Below are positions 1 to 6,256 of a stretch of 8,025 nucleotides of DNA, one piece after another. The notes beneath the pieces are model-generated. The model saw only the letters and a list, made by a program, of their open reading frames with translations. It was not told where the DNA came from and searched no databases. The stretch is from an uncultured Actinomycetes bacterium (GTDB taxonomy: Bacteria; Actinomycetota; Actinomycetes; Nanopelagicales; Nanopelagicaceae). The stretch spans positions 1 to 8,025 of the forward strand of contig CAIMBV010000211.1 in the NCBI GenBank assembly GCA_903839355.1. The letters are read 5' to 3'. A program made the position numbers and the translations under genes. Position 1 is the first letter of the stretch; every line of letters starts with the position of its first letter.

Positions 1-720
1 CCATTAGCCGACAGCGTTGATATTGACTACATCCTTAATGAGGCGAATAAGGTCTTGCTGCCCAAAATCCGTCGAGAGCAAATTATCAGCACGTATGCGG
101 GGCTACGTCCGCTAGTCTCGCCAGCCAAAGACTCCTCAACCACCAAGATTTCACGGGAACATACTGTGGATCATCCGCTCAAAGGTTTTGTCAGCATCGC
201 TGGAGGCAAATACACGACCTATCGCGTGATGGCTGCCGATGCGGTAGATGCAGCAGTAAAAGATCTGGACCGCAAGGTTGCTAAATCTTCGACGAAAACT
301 ATTCCAATCATTGGTGCCGCTGGTTACAAAATGTTGATTAAGCAGATCGCGAGTTTGGCTCAGAGTTATTCAGTCTCCACAGCGTGTGTGGAGCGGATGC
401 TTAATCGGTATGGCTCCCTCGTTAGTGATATTTTCCAGGTGATTGCTAAAGACCCATCCCTGGCTGTCGAAGTTGAACCAGGTTCTGGCTATATCAAAGC
501 AGAAGTTTTGTATGCCGTTACTCACGAAGGCGCTCGCACCTTGGTCGATGTACTAGCCCGCAGATTGCGTCTAGTAATGGAGCATGCCGATCATGGATTG
601 AGTGCGGCTCGTGAACTGGCAGAGTTGATCGCTCCAACTCTTGGATGGAGCGAGGACGATATCAATCGCGAGGTTGCTGATTTCGAAAACTTCATCGCGA
701 CCGAAATGGCTGCTATCTAG
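1..720 (+). CDS. glpD: Aerobic glycerol-3-phosphate dehydrogenase (GlpD), C-terminal part
   Basis: The gene is cut at its 5' end by the window edge. Frame 1 is open from the first base, giving 239 residues to the TAG at 718-720. GlpD is an FAD enzyme that oxidises sn-glycerol-3-phosphate to dihydroxyacetone phosphate at the membrane and passes electrons to the quinone pool. The retained part has the family signature TYAGLRPLV (codons about 31-39), then ISREH and the FAD-domain end motif GGKYTTYRVMA. After these comes the helical C-terminal DAO_C-type domain, including a VLYAVTHEGARTLVDVLARR stretch. These motifs are characteristic of the GlpD/GlpA family; the single-subunit aerobic form is inferred from the long C-terminal domain. 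The next gene begins within or just after its stop codon, so the two are probably co-transcribed. The catalytic and Rossmann N-terminal part lies outside the window. Confidence 0.93.
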   Translation, partial: PLADSVDIDYILNEANKVLLPKIRREQIISTYAGLRPLVSPAKDSSTTKISREHTVDHPLKGFVSIAGGKYTTYRVMAADAVDAAVKDLDRKVAKSSTKTIPIIGAAGYKMLIKQIASLAQSYSVSTACVERMLNRYGSLVSDIFQVIAKDPSLAVEVEPGSGYIKAEVLYAVTHEGARTLVDVLARRLRLVMEHADHGLSAARELAELIAPTLGWSEDDINREVADFENFIATEMAAI

Positions 721-728
721 TGACAATA

Positions 729-1145
729 ATGTGGGTTCCCCCGTCAGATGAAGAGATCGCAACCCTTCTTCGCGAGTCTAAGACCGTTGCAATTGTTGGA
801 GCATCCGACAATCCAGAGCGTCCGGTTTATGGAGTGAGTGAGTGGCTACTTGACCATTCGCATTTTCAGATCTTCTTCGTGAACCCTCGATTAGAAAAGC
901 TCTTTGGTCACGAGGTCTATCCATCAATTGCAGATATTCCAGAGTGGGTCGACATCGTGGATGTCTTTCGCAAGGTCAGCGATGTACCGACCGTTTTGGA
1001 TGAAGCAATTGCGGTTAAAGCCAAAACACTGTGGTTACAACTTGGGTTGCAAGATGATGTATCTGCCAATCGCGCCGTAAAAAACGGGCTACACGTAGTT
1101 CAAAATCGCTGCCTTAAAGTGGATTACAACTCACTTCTTCTCTAA
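729..1145 (+). CDS. CoA-binding Rossmann-fold protein, YccU family
   Basis: This is a small single-domain protein of 138 residues from ATG 729, or 141 from a GTG at 720 that overlaps the glpD stop by one base. Neither start has a clear Shine-Dalgarno sequence; ATG is preferred on codon grounds. The protein resembles the CoA-binding domain of succinyl-CoA synthetase alpha and the YccU group. Near the N-terminus is VAIVGASDNPERP, a nucleotide/CoA-binding loop. FFVNPR, VDIVDVFRK and LWLQLGLQ follow, and the C-terminus carries the family hallmark VVQNRCLKVDY with its conserved Asn-Arg-Cys. Members bind CoA or acyl-CoA, but their cellular role is unsettled. The stop codon lies inside the convergent msrB gene (15-bp overlap). 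Identification as a CoA-binding protein is secure; no specific function can be assigned. Confidence 0.88.
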   Translation: MWVPPSDEEIATLLRESKTVAIVGASDNPERPVYGVSEWLLDHSHFQIFFVNPRLEKLFGHEVYPSIADIPEWVDIVDVFRKVSDVPTVLDEAIAVKAKTLWLQLGLQDDVSANRAVKNGLHVVQNRCLKVDYNSLLL

Positions 1146-1553
1146 GACCAGCGCAACTGAATTTATGCACCAACGTTGATCGGTAGGCACTTCATAACCT
1201 TCACCTTCAAATACATGTCCTAGATGTGATCCACAATTTGCACAACGAACCTCGGTTCGAATCCGAGGAGCCAGGGATCGATCTTCGATCAAGAGAACTG
1301 CATCATCTTTGGTGGGGGCATAGAAAGATGGCCAACCGCACCCCGAGTGGAATTTTGTCTCGCTTCTAAATAGCTCATTCCCACATGCCTTACAGCGGTA
1401 ACTTCCTTCAACATCGGTGTCGTTGTATTCGCCGGTAAATGGTCGCTCGGTGGCAGCGTTGCGCAGGACATCGTAGGAGAGCGGATCTAAGTGCTGACGC
1501 AACTGCTCCTCATCGATCTTGGTAGGAAAATCTGGCAAGTTCTCGTGCGTCAT
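1131..1553 (-). CDS. msrB: Peptide methionine-(R)-S-oxide reductase MsrB
   Basis: MsrB reduces the R-epimer of methionine sulfoxide in proteins, using thioredoxin-type electrons in the cytoplasm. From ATG 1553 the protein has 140 residues, a normal length for a free-standing MsrB. Two zinc-binding CxxC pairs are visible, CKAC (C54, C57) and CANC (C104, C107). They flank GCGWPSF, and the active-site segment RWCINSVAL carries the catalytic Cys129. GSHLGHVFEGE is also typical. A TTG at 1574 would add seven residues and overlap the upstream transglutaminase gene by 8 bp. Neither start has a Shine-Dalgarno sequence, so translational coupling is plausible. It is the last gene of the minus-strand operon. 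Its 3' end overlaps the convergent CoA-binding gene, leaving no room for a separate terminator. Family assignment is very secure; its link to the ATP-grasp operon is inferred only from position. Confidence 0.95.
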   Translation of the reverse strand: MTHENLPDFPTKIDEEQLRQHLDPLSYDVLRNAATERPFTGEYNDTDVEGSYRCKACGNELFRSETKFHSGCGWPSFYAPTKDDAVLLIEDRSLAPRIRTEVRCANCGSHLGHVFEGEGYEVPTDQRWCINSVALVLEKK

Positions 1554-1566
1554 AACGGTGAGGTTA

Positions 1567-2394
1567 CTAGGCAATTCTGGTGAGCGAAACTTTTACCTCG
1601 ATCTTGCGGCTGCGGCCTCCGCTAAATATCCCCTTTAACGGTGAGACATCGTGGTAGTCACGACCACGAGCAACAAGGACATGGTCTTCGGCCACTGGAT
1701 TGCCATTTGTGGGATCGAAGGGCAACCAATCGCCTACCCAAGCTTCGACCCATGAGTGCGACTCCCCAATAACTTCTTCGCCGATCTCACCAGAGCCGTT
1801 GTAGAGATAGCCCGAGACGTAACGAGCAGGAATCCCAACAGAGCGCAAGATCGATAGAGAGGCATGTGTGAAATCCTGACAGACTCCAGCTCGCTTCTCC
1901 CAGGCCTCACTTGCAGGGGAGTAGACGCTCGTCGATCCAGGTGCATATGTAATTTGTTCCCGCATCGCTTTATTCAGAAAGTGGATGGCATCCAGCGGAG
2001 TCTTCTTCAGACGAAGTTCAAACGGTGCTTCAATGGGATTTACCAGAGCCGTGAAATCGAGAAACTCCCGCAGATCATCTGCCAACTGATCGCTCGCTAA
2101 ATCATCCCAACTGGCATTCACATTTCCAAGTTTTGGCACTGCCGTCTCGACCAAGCTTTGGGAGACGATTTCAAGATAGGTGTGCGGGGTCTGTACATCA
2201 AATGCCTTCACAGCTGTTCCAAAGTAGTCGCTGTAACTGAAGATTGAGGCGAAGGGGTTAACTTTGAGATCATGACTGATCACAAATTGATCTGGCGTAT
2301 TTATAGGAGTCATTCGCGCCTCGTTAAATGAGGCAGAGACTTCAGACTCGTATTGGAAACTTGTGGAGTGAGTAACGCTAAGACGCCAGGCCAT
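1567..2394 (-). CDS. Transglutaminase-like cysteine protease/transferase family protein
   Basis: This 275-residue protein has the two-part layout of bacterial transglutaminase-like proteins (COG1305 type). An N-terminal beta-rich domain comes first, beginning WRLSVTHSTSFQYESEVSAS, with NEARMTP at residues 24-30. The papain-like core follows at about 130-235. The catalytic triad is visible: Cys172 in RAGVCQDFTH, His213 in GESHSWVEAW and Asp227 in LPFDPTNG. No signal peptide or membrane segment is seen, so it is probably cytoplasmic. The start is well supported: GGAG (complement of 2401-2404) sits six bases before ATG, and the ATG shares one base with the TAA of the alpha-E gene (TAATG). Family members can cleave or transfer peptide and isopeptide bonds. 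In this neighbourhood it is predicted to hydrolyse or modify the product of the ATP-grasp enzyme, but the substrate is unknown. Confidence 0.92.
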   Translation of the reverse strand: MAWRLSVTHSTSFQYESEVSASFNEARMTPINTPDQFVISHDLKVNPFASIFSYSDYFGTAVKAFDVQTPHTYLEIVSQSLVETAVPKLGNVNASWDDLASDQLADDLREFLDFTALVNPIEAPFELRLKKTPLDAIHFLNKAMREQITYAPGSTSVYSPASEAWEKRAGVCQDFTHASLSILRSVGIPARYVSGYLYNGSGEIGEEVIGESHSWVEAWVGDWLPFDPTNGNPVAEDHVLVARGRDYHDVSPLKGIFSGGRSRKIEVKVSLTRIA

Positions 2395-3287
2395 TAGTTA
2401 CTCCAAACAATTGAGCCGACAGGTCTAAAGAATCGCAAACCAATTCCATCAGTCGTTTGGGCGACCGCTGAGGTAGTCTGCGAAATAATTCGCTCTAACT
2501 CGTCGGAATCATCATTCAAGTATTTAATCTGACTTTCCAGCATCCCGATTGGACGCAAGATGTCATCCACCCGCAGTTGAGTCATAGTTGCAACCTCACG
2601 TAACTCAACATCGGCTCGCTTTGCACACTCTGCAATAGAACGTGGGAAGGTATCTGACTCCACAAGAAACTTTCGCACTCCGTTTGAGGTGAGGGGGACT
2701 CGCTCTCGCAGGTAGGTATTAAGCGCTCCTACTGACCGAAGCGTGGTAGCTGGACCTTGATCGCGCCACTCATTTTCAAGTTTGAGAGAGAGCAGGCGGC
2801 TCATTAAATCCATACGTTCCAGACTGCGACCTAAAGTCAAAAAATGAGCCGATTCATCTTCGGGAGCCAGCCATTCAAATATTCCATTGACGACTGCAAG
2901 GCGATCTAGGATCACTCGAAGTGAACGCCCGGGTGCCGCCAAACTGAATTCATCGGTGGCGGCGCTGACGTGATTCATCGCTTGGTAAAAATCACTTGGG
3001 AGAATATCGCGGATTAAGCGTGCGTTGGATCTAGCGCTATGAATTGAGCCCAGAAGTGTTCCTGGATTGAGTGGCTCACCGTAGGCTAAGCCAACTAGTT
3101 CACGGGCGGTCTTTGGCTCACCTTCTAATCCAAGCCCATGGCTAATAAGTGCACTACCGCGCCTCACATGGGTTCGATTATCTTGAATAAGAAGTTGATG
3201 AAATTCGATAAGTAATCGACTCATACCCTCGGCGCGCTCTAGATAGCGCCCTAACCAGAAAGATGATTCGGCAAGTCGGCTAAGCAT
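2394..3287 (-). CDS. Alpha-E domain protein (DUF403/COG2307)
   Basis: This is a 297-residue, almost wholly helical protein of the alpha-E family. The N-terminus LSRLAESSFWLGRYLERAEG is the family signature: a Trp-Leu-Gly-Arg-Tyr turn followed by Glu-Arg-Ala-Glu. A second, similar helix, LGRSLERMDLMSRLLSLKL, lies near the middle (about residues 151-169). The middle copy keeps the Glu-Arg pair, suggesting an internal duplication. No enzyme activity is established for the family; it occurs almost always beside the circularly permuted ATP-grasp and transglutaminase genes, sometimes fused to them. The start is well supported by GGAG (complement of 3294-3297), six bases upstream and inside the preceding gene, which it overlaps by 8 bp. 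A role as scaffold or partner of the ATP-grasp enzyme is inference from conserved linkage. Confidence 0.9.
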   Translation of the reverse strand: MLSRLAESSFWLGRYLERAEGMSRLLIEFHQLLIQDNRTHVRRGSALISHGLGLEGEPKTARELVGLAYGEPLNPGTLLGSIHSARSNARLIRDILPSDFYQAMNHVSAATDEFSLAAPGRSLRVILDRLAVVNGIFEWLAPEDESAHFLTLGRSLERMDLMSRLLSLKLENEWRDQGPATTLRSVGALNTYLRERVPLTSNGVRKFLVESDTFPRSIAECAKRADVELREVATMTQLRVDDILRPIGMLESQIKYLNDDSDELERIISQTTSAVAQTTDGIGLRFFRPVGSIVWSN

Positions 3288-4851
3288 TCTCTGCTCCGAT
3301 CTGCTGCTGTTGTTCTTCCTGTTGTTGCATTCGGGTTATTGGAAGAACATCGGGTCCTGCGGTCGCGGGAATGATTTCGGAGTCGAGCGGATCTTGTAAT
3401 TCATCCGATGTGACTTCTGGATATGACTGTGGTTCAGACTCGCTAGCGGCAAGTACCCATGTGTCTTTACTTCCGCCCCCTTGACTGGAGTTAACAACCA
3501 CATTGCCAGCGACTAGCGCTACTCGAGTTAATCCACCGGGTAACACCCAAACTTCATTTCCATCATTGACTGCGAAAGGGCGGAAATCAATGTGTCGCGA
3601 TGCAATAGTTCCATCTTCCACGACAGTAGGACAGGTTGATAGTGCTATCAAAGGTTGTGCAATCCAGTTGCGAGGATTTCGTGAGATCTCCTTTGCAACC
3701 ACCTTTAACTCATCCTTGCTTGCGCGCGGACCGATTGTTATTCCGTATCCACCCGAGCCTGCTACCGGCTTCACGACAAGTTCATTGAGATTGCTCAATA
3801 CAAAATCAAGAGCATCGGGTAGTTGCAGGTCATAGGTATCGACATTGGGAATAATTGGTGTCTCATTGAGGTAATACTCAATCAGTTTTGGCACATAGGG
3901 ATAGAGCGCCTTGTCATCAGCAACGCCATTACCTACGCCATTGGCAATCGAGACGTTGTTGGCACGGGCGGCATTGATGATGCCAGGGATACCCAAGACG
4001 CTGTCGGGTTTAAAGTGGATTGGATCTAGAAAATCATCATCGATACGTCTGTAGATGACATCGACCTGTTCTGAACCCTTTGTTGTGCGCATAAACACTT
4101 GATTATTTTTACAGTACAGATCTCGTCCCTCGACGAGCTCAACGCCCATGCGACGAGCCAGAAACGCGTGTTCAAAGTGGGCAGAATTGTGCACTCCAGG
4201 AGTCAGTACTACGACGTTAGGATGTGATTTCTTCTCTGGGGCTGCCGAGACGAGAGCGGCTAGGAGGCGCTCTGGATATTCATCGACGCTTCGGATCGAA
4301 TAGTCATTGAATAATTCCGGAACCACATGGGCCATGGTTCGGCGATTTTCCAATACGTAACTAACGCCAGATGGCGAGCGGAGGTTATCTTCGAGAACAC
4401 GCAAGACGCCGTGTTGGTCGCGAACAATATCGATTCCAGATACGTGAATTCGCACGCCATTCGCTGGGCTAATTCCGTGGGCACTTCGATGGAAATGTTC
4501 TGAGGTAACTATGAGGGATTTTGGAACAACTCGGTCTGCGAATAGTTGTTGTTTGCCGTACACATCATCGAGGAAAAGCTCTAGCGCTTTGATGCGCTGT
4601 TTAATTCCCGCTTCTAGATGTTTCCACTCTGAAATATCTATTATTCGCGGAACTAGATCAACAGGGAGTGGACGTTCCACTCCAGAAAGAGTAAATGTGA
4701 TTCCTTGCATCGCAAGATAGAGATCACGCTGCTTTGCCTTTGAGATCCAATCTGGCGGAGTGATTTTGGTTAGCTCTTGCCAGAGAGTTGCAACAAGTTC
4801 GCGAGGTTGCCCCTCAACAAGAAATTCATCTAACGCTTGAAAGTGCGTCAT
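3280..4851 (-). CDS. Circularly permuted ATP-grasp family protein (DUF404/DUF407, COG2308)
   Basis: At 523 residues this is the first gene of the minus-strand operon. It matches the circularly permuted type-2 ATP-grasp family. Visible blocks are VLEDNLRSPSGVSYVLENR (152-170), VIYRRIDDDFLDP (265-277), NGVGNGVADDKALYPYVP (304-321), the nucleotide-binding VVKPVAGSGGYG (359-370) and NSSQGGGSKDTWVL (454-467). ATP-grasp enzymes join a carboxylate to an amine through an acyl-phosphate. Comparative genomics of this group predicts an amidoligase that makes a peptide or tags a protein, but no substrate is known. The C-terminal 55 residues are acidic and then Gln/Glu-rich (MQQQEEQQQQ at 508-517), and look disordered. 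The start is backed by GGAG (complement of 4859-4862), seven bases upstream, and by a promoter at 4919-4947. Similar gene sets occur in mycobacteria. Confidence 0.93.
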   Translation of the reverse strand: MTHFQALDEFLVEGQPRELVATLWQELTKITPPDWISKAKQRDLYLAMQGITFTLSGVERPLPVDLVPRIIDISEWKHLEAGIKQRIKALELFLDDVYGKQQLFADRVVPKSLIVTSEHFHRSAHGISPANGVRIHVSGIDIVRDQHGVLRVLEDNLRSPSGVSYVLENRRTMAHVVPELFNDYSIRSVDEYPERLLAALVSAAPEKKSHPNVVVLTPGVHNSAHFEHAFLARRMGVELVEGRDLYCKNNQVFMRTTKGSEQVDVIYRRIDDDFLDPIHFKPDSVLGIPGIINAARANNVSIANGVGNGVADDKALYPYVPKLIEYYLNETPIIPNVDTYDLQLPDALDFVLSNLNELVVKPVAGSGGYGITIGPRASKDELKVVAKEISRNPRNWIAQPLIALSTCPTVVEDGTIASRHIDFRPFAVNDGNEVWVLPGGLTRVALVAGNVVVNSSQGGGSKDTWVLAASESEPQSYPEVTSDELQDPLDSEIIPATAGPDVLPITRMQQQEEQQQQIGAENA

Positions 4852-4856
4852 GCGGG

Positions 4857-4862
4857 CTCTCC
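4857..4862 (-). promoter_or_regulatory. Ribosome binding site of the ATP-grasp gene
   Basis: The minus strand reads GGAGAG here, with GGAG seven bases before the ATG at 4851-4849. It fixes the start of the first operon gene. The two following genes have equally good GGAG sites six bases upstream, inside the preceding coding region, whereas msrB has none. Confidence 0.7.
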
Positions 4863-4918
4863 AAACCAGTATCTAAGATCACAATGACACCGGCGGCCCT
4901 GTCGATGGGTATTGCGGA

Positions 4919-4947
4919 AGTATAGGGTTGAAATAAACGCCAACCAA
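4919..4947 (-). promoter_or_regulatory. Predicted sigma-70-type promoter of the ATP-grasp/alpha-E/transglutaminase/msrB operon
   Basis: On the minus strand, TTGGTT (complement of 4942-4947) is separated by exactly 17 bases from TATACT (complement of 4919-4924). The -10 matches five of six consensus bases; the -35 matches three, including the important TTG. Transcription would begin near 4912, giving a leader of about 60 bases before the ATG at 4851. No operator palindrome or riboswitch-like fold was recognised in the leader. The site sits in the 112-base gap between the divergent ATP-grasp and nitroreductase genes. The prediction is by eye only. Confidence 0.5.
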
Positions 4948-4963
4948 TATTTGTTATGGGATT

Positions 4964-5542
4964 ATGAGAAAAAAAGCAGATAGTTCGGTAGAAATCCACC
5001 CAATTTTGGCTGAGCGATGGAGTCCTCGCTAGTACGATGGCAGTGCAGAGATTTCAATCCCTGATTTGACTGGCATCTTGGAGGCTGCTCGCTGGGCCCC
5101 ATCATCAAACAATTCGCAACCATGGCGATTTGTGGTTGCACGGCGTGGAGATCATCGCTTCGCACAATTAGTAGATTCCATGGTCGGATTTAATAAAACC
5201 TGGAGTCCCAAGGCATCGGCTCTAATTTTGGTGGCGGCGGTCACTACACAGCCCGATGGAACTCTAAGAACCGGAGCTCTTTATGATGCTGGGCTCGCTG
5301 CATCATTGATGACTGTAGAGGCACACCACCGTGGCCAGGTTGTGCATCAAATAGGAGGATTTAATAAAGAGGCAGTAATAAAGGACTTTGGGCTATCTCC
5401 TGAAATCACCCCGATCGCTATTTTGGCAATTGGTAAGCAGGCTCCTGCTGACGCACTCGGTGATGAGAAGATGGTTGAACGCGAGATTTCTGCACGCACT
5501 CGAGTTCCTTTGACTCAGTTAATTCTCAGCGGCTCCTTGTAA
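4964..5542 (+). pseudogene. Nitroreductase-family gene interrupted by an in-frame TAG at codon 23
   Basis: Reading from ATG 4964 to TAA 5540-5542 gives one 192-codon frame that aligns along its length with small FMN nitroreductases. It has IHPILAERWSPR at codons 11-22, then TAG (5030-5032), then YDGSAEISIPDLTGILEAAR, and the hallmark RWAPSSNNSQPWRF. A YDAGLAASLMTVEAHHRG helix and an APIAILAIGK-like strand (seen as TPIAILAIGK) follow. The TAG falls inside the ERWSPR-x-YD segment, whose arginines bind the FMN phosphate in this fold. No frameshift and no other stop is present, so the lesion is one codon; TCG (Ser) to TAG would need one base change. It could be a recent nonsense mutation, a sequencing or assembly error, or, less likely, a read-through site. 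No Shine-Dalgarno sequence precedes ATG 4964, so a leaderless start is possible. Family members reduce nitro compounds, quinones or flavins with NAD(P)H. Confidence 0.75.
5066..5542 (+). CDS. Residual open part of the nitroreductase gene downstream of the TAG
   Basis: This is the longest uninterrupted frame of the nitroreductase gene when a start codon is required after the TAG. It begins at TTG 5066 and encodes 158 residues. It keeps AARWAPSSNNSQPWRF and the C-terminal half of the fold. It lacks about 34 N-terminal codons, including the FMN-phosphate-binding ERWSPR segment and the first helix, which normally helps form the dimer. No ATG or GTG occurs in frame between the TAG and 5066, and no convincing ribosome binding site precedes this TTG. 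An automatic annotation would probably report this as the gene. A product from this start is unlikely to be an active flavoenzyme. It is listed so that the real extent of the gene is not lost. Confidence 0.5.
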   Translation: MTGILEAARWAPSSNNSQPWRFVVARRGDHRFAQLVDSMVGFNKTWSPKASALILVAAVTTQPDGTLRTGALYDAGLAASLMTVEAHHRGQVVHQIGGFNKEAVIKDFGLSPEITPIAILAIGKQAPADALGDEKMVEREISARTRVPLTQLILSGSL

Positions 5543-5551
5543 ACTTTTCGT

Positions 5552-6256
5552 ATGAAGATAAAGAGCACTCTCGTATCACTTCTCGCTGTTGCAACGTTAG
5601 TAACGACAGCTCTTCCTGTAATGGCAATGGGTAGTGGAAACCCGTATGAGGATGCTCAAGTTGGTTTGAACTACGTGGTTTACCAACCAAGTTATACCGC
5701 AGGACTTGCATTAAAGACTTTTGGGATGCACAAATGCGGCGTAGGGGATTTGGCTCTCAATGTGAACTACGGCAGCGGCAGGAAATATTTCTTGCTTACC
5801 GAAAGTTCAACCAAGAATATTTGCCCTCTCAATATGATGCTTATTCGAGGTGCGACTCGTACCGTCGTAACAAAGCCGGGTGCAGGAAGCCTCACTTCAA
5901 CACAAATTGCGGTTATTAGCGTCGGGATAGAGCGCGCCCAACTCAATCAATTCTTCGGGCATTTGGTGCCGCGCTATACCGCTCCTGGCAGCACCCTCGT
6001 TCCACCAATCTTGGTTGATCCAACAGTCGTAACAAACGCTGCAGTTTCCCTAACCAATGTCATTGTATTCACGGTTCCAGATCCAGATAAGTGGAGCGCA
6101 GCCGTTGCCGACCCAACCATCGTCTCCTTCACTCCCGGAGGCAATCAGGGTACGTACACAACCAACCCTGGATTAAAACCTCTCAAAAAGGGCACAACGA
6201 TCGTCACGCTCAATCACAACGGAACGACGATCGCCTTTACTGTAACTGTTGAGTAA
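5552..6256 (+). CDS. Secreted protein of unknown function with a C-terminal Ig-like beta domain
   Basis: I do not recognise this 234-residue protein. It starts with a clear Sec signal peptide: MKIK, a hydrophobic stretch at residues 5-21, and a probable cleavage after VMA (Ala25). The mature N-terminal half (about 28-145) holds two cysteines, in HKCGVG and NICPLN, which could form a disulfide after export. The C-terminal part (about 155-234) is Thr/Val-rich with a beta-sandwich look. It has VIVFTVPDPDKW, TIVSFTPGG, NPGLKPLKKGTTIVTL and a closing TIAFTVTVE, like bacterial Ig-like or chagasin-type inhibitor domains; that likeness is weak. No lipobox or cell-wall anchor is present, so it is probably released or loosely surface-bound. 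It lies 9 bases after the nitroreductase stop with no Shine-Dalgarno sequence, so translation may be coupled to that gene. Confidence 0.75.
   Translation: MKIKSTLVSLLAVATLVTTALPVMAMGSGNPYEDAQVGLNYVVYQPSYTAGLALKTFGMHKCGVGDLALNVNYGSGRKYFLLTESSTKNICPLNMMLIRGATRTVVTKPGAGSLTSTQIAVISVGIERAQLNQFFGHLVPRYTAPGSTLVPPILVDPTVVTNAAVSLTNVIVFTVPDPDKWSAAVADPTIVSFTPGGNQGTYTTNPGLKPLKKGTTIVTLNHNGTTIAFTVTVE

Noticed and set aside
1572..1574. TTG start for msrB overlapping the transglutaminase gene
   Set aside because: It is possible, but an ATG seven codons later is closer to the usual MsrB length and needs no overlap; neither has a ribosome binding site.
3503..4029. Plus-strand open frames inside the ATP-grasp gene
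   Set aside because: They lie antisense to well-conserved motifs, have unnatural composition and no ribosome binding sites.
4928..4963. TTGAAA (4928-4933) and TGTTAT (4952-4957) as a promoter giving a leaderless nitroreductase mRNA
   Set aside because: The 18-base spacing and the six-base distance to ATG 4964 are attractive, but the -10 lacks the expected A at position 2, so I do not list it as a feature.
6198..6233. Inverted repeat CGATCGTC ... GACGATCG near the 3' end of the secreted-protein gene, considered as a terminator
   Set aside because: The loop would be 20 bases, there is no T-run, and the arms arise from a repeated Thr-Thr-Ile coding pattern (ACGATC used twice).
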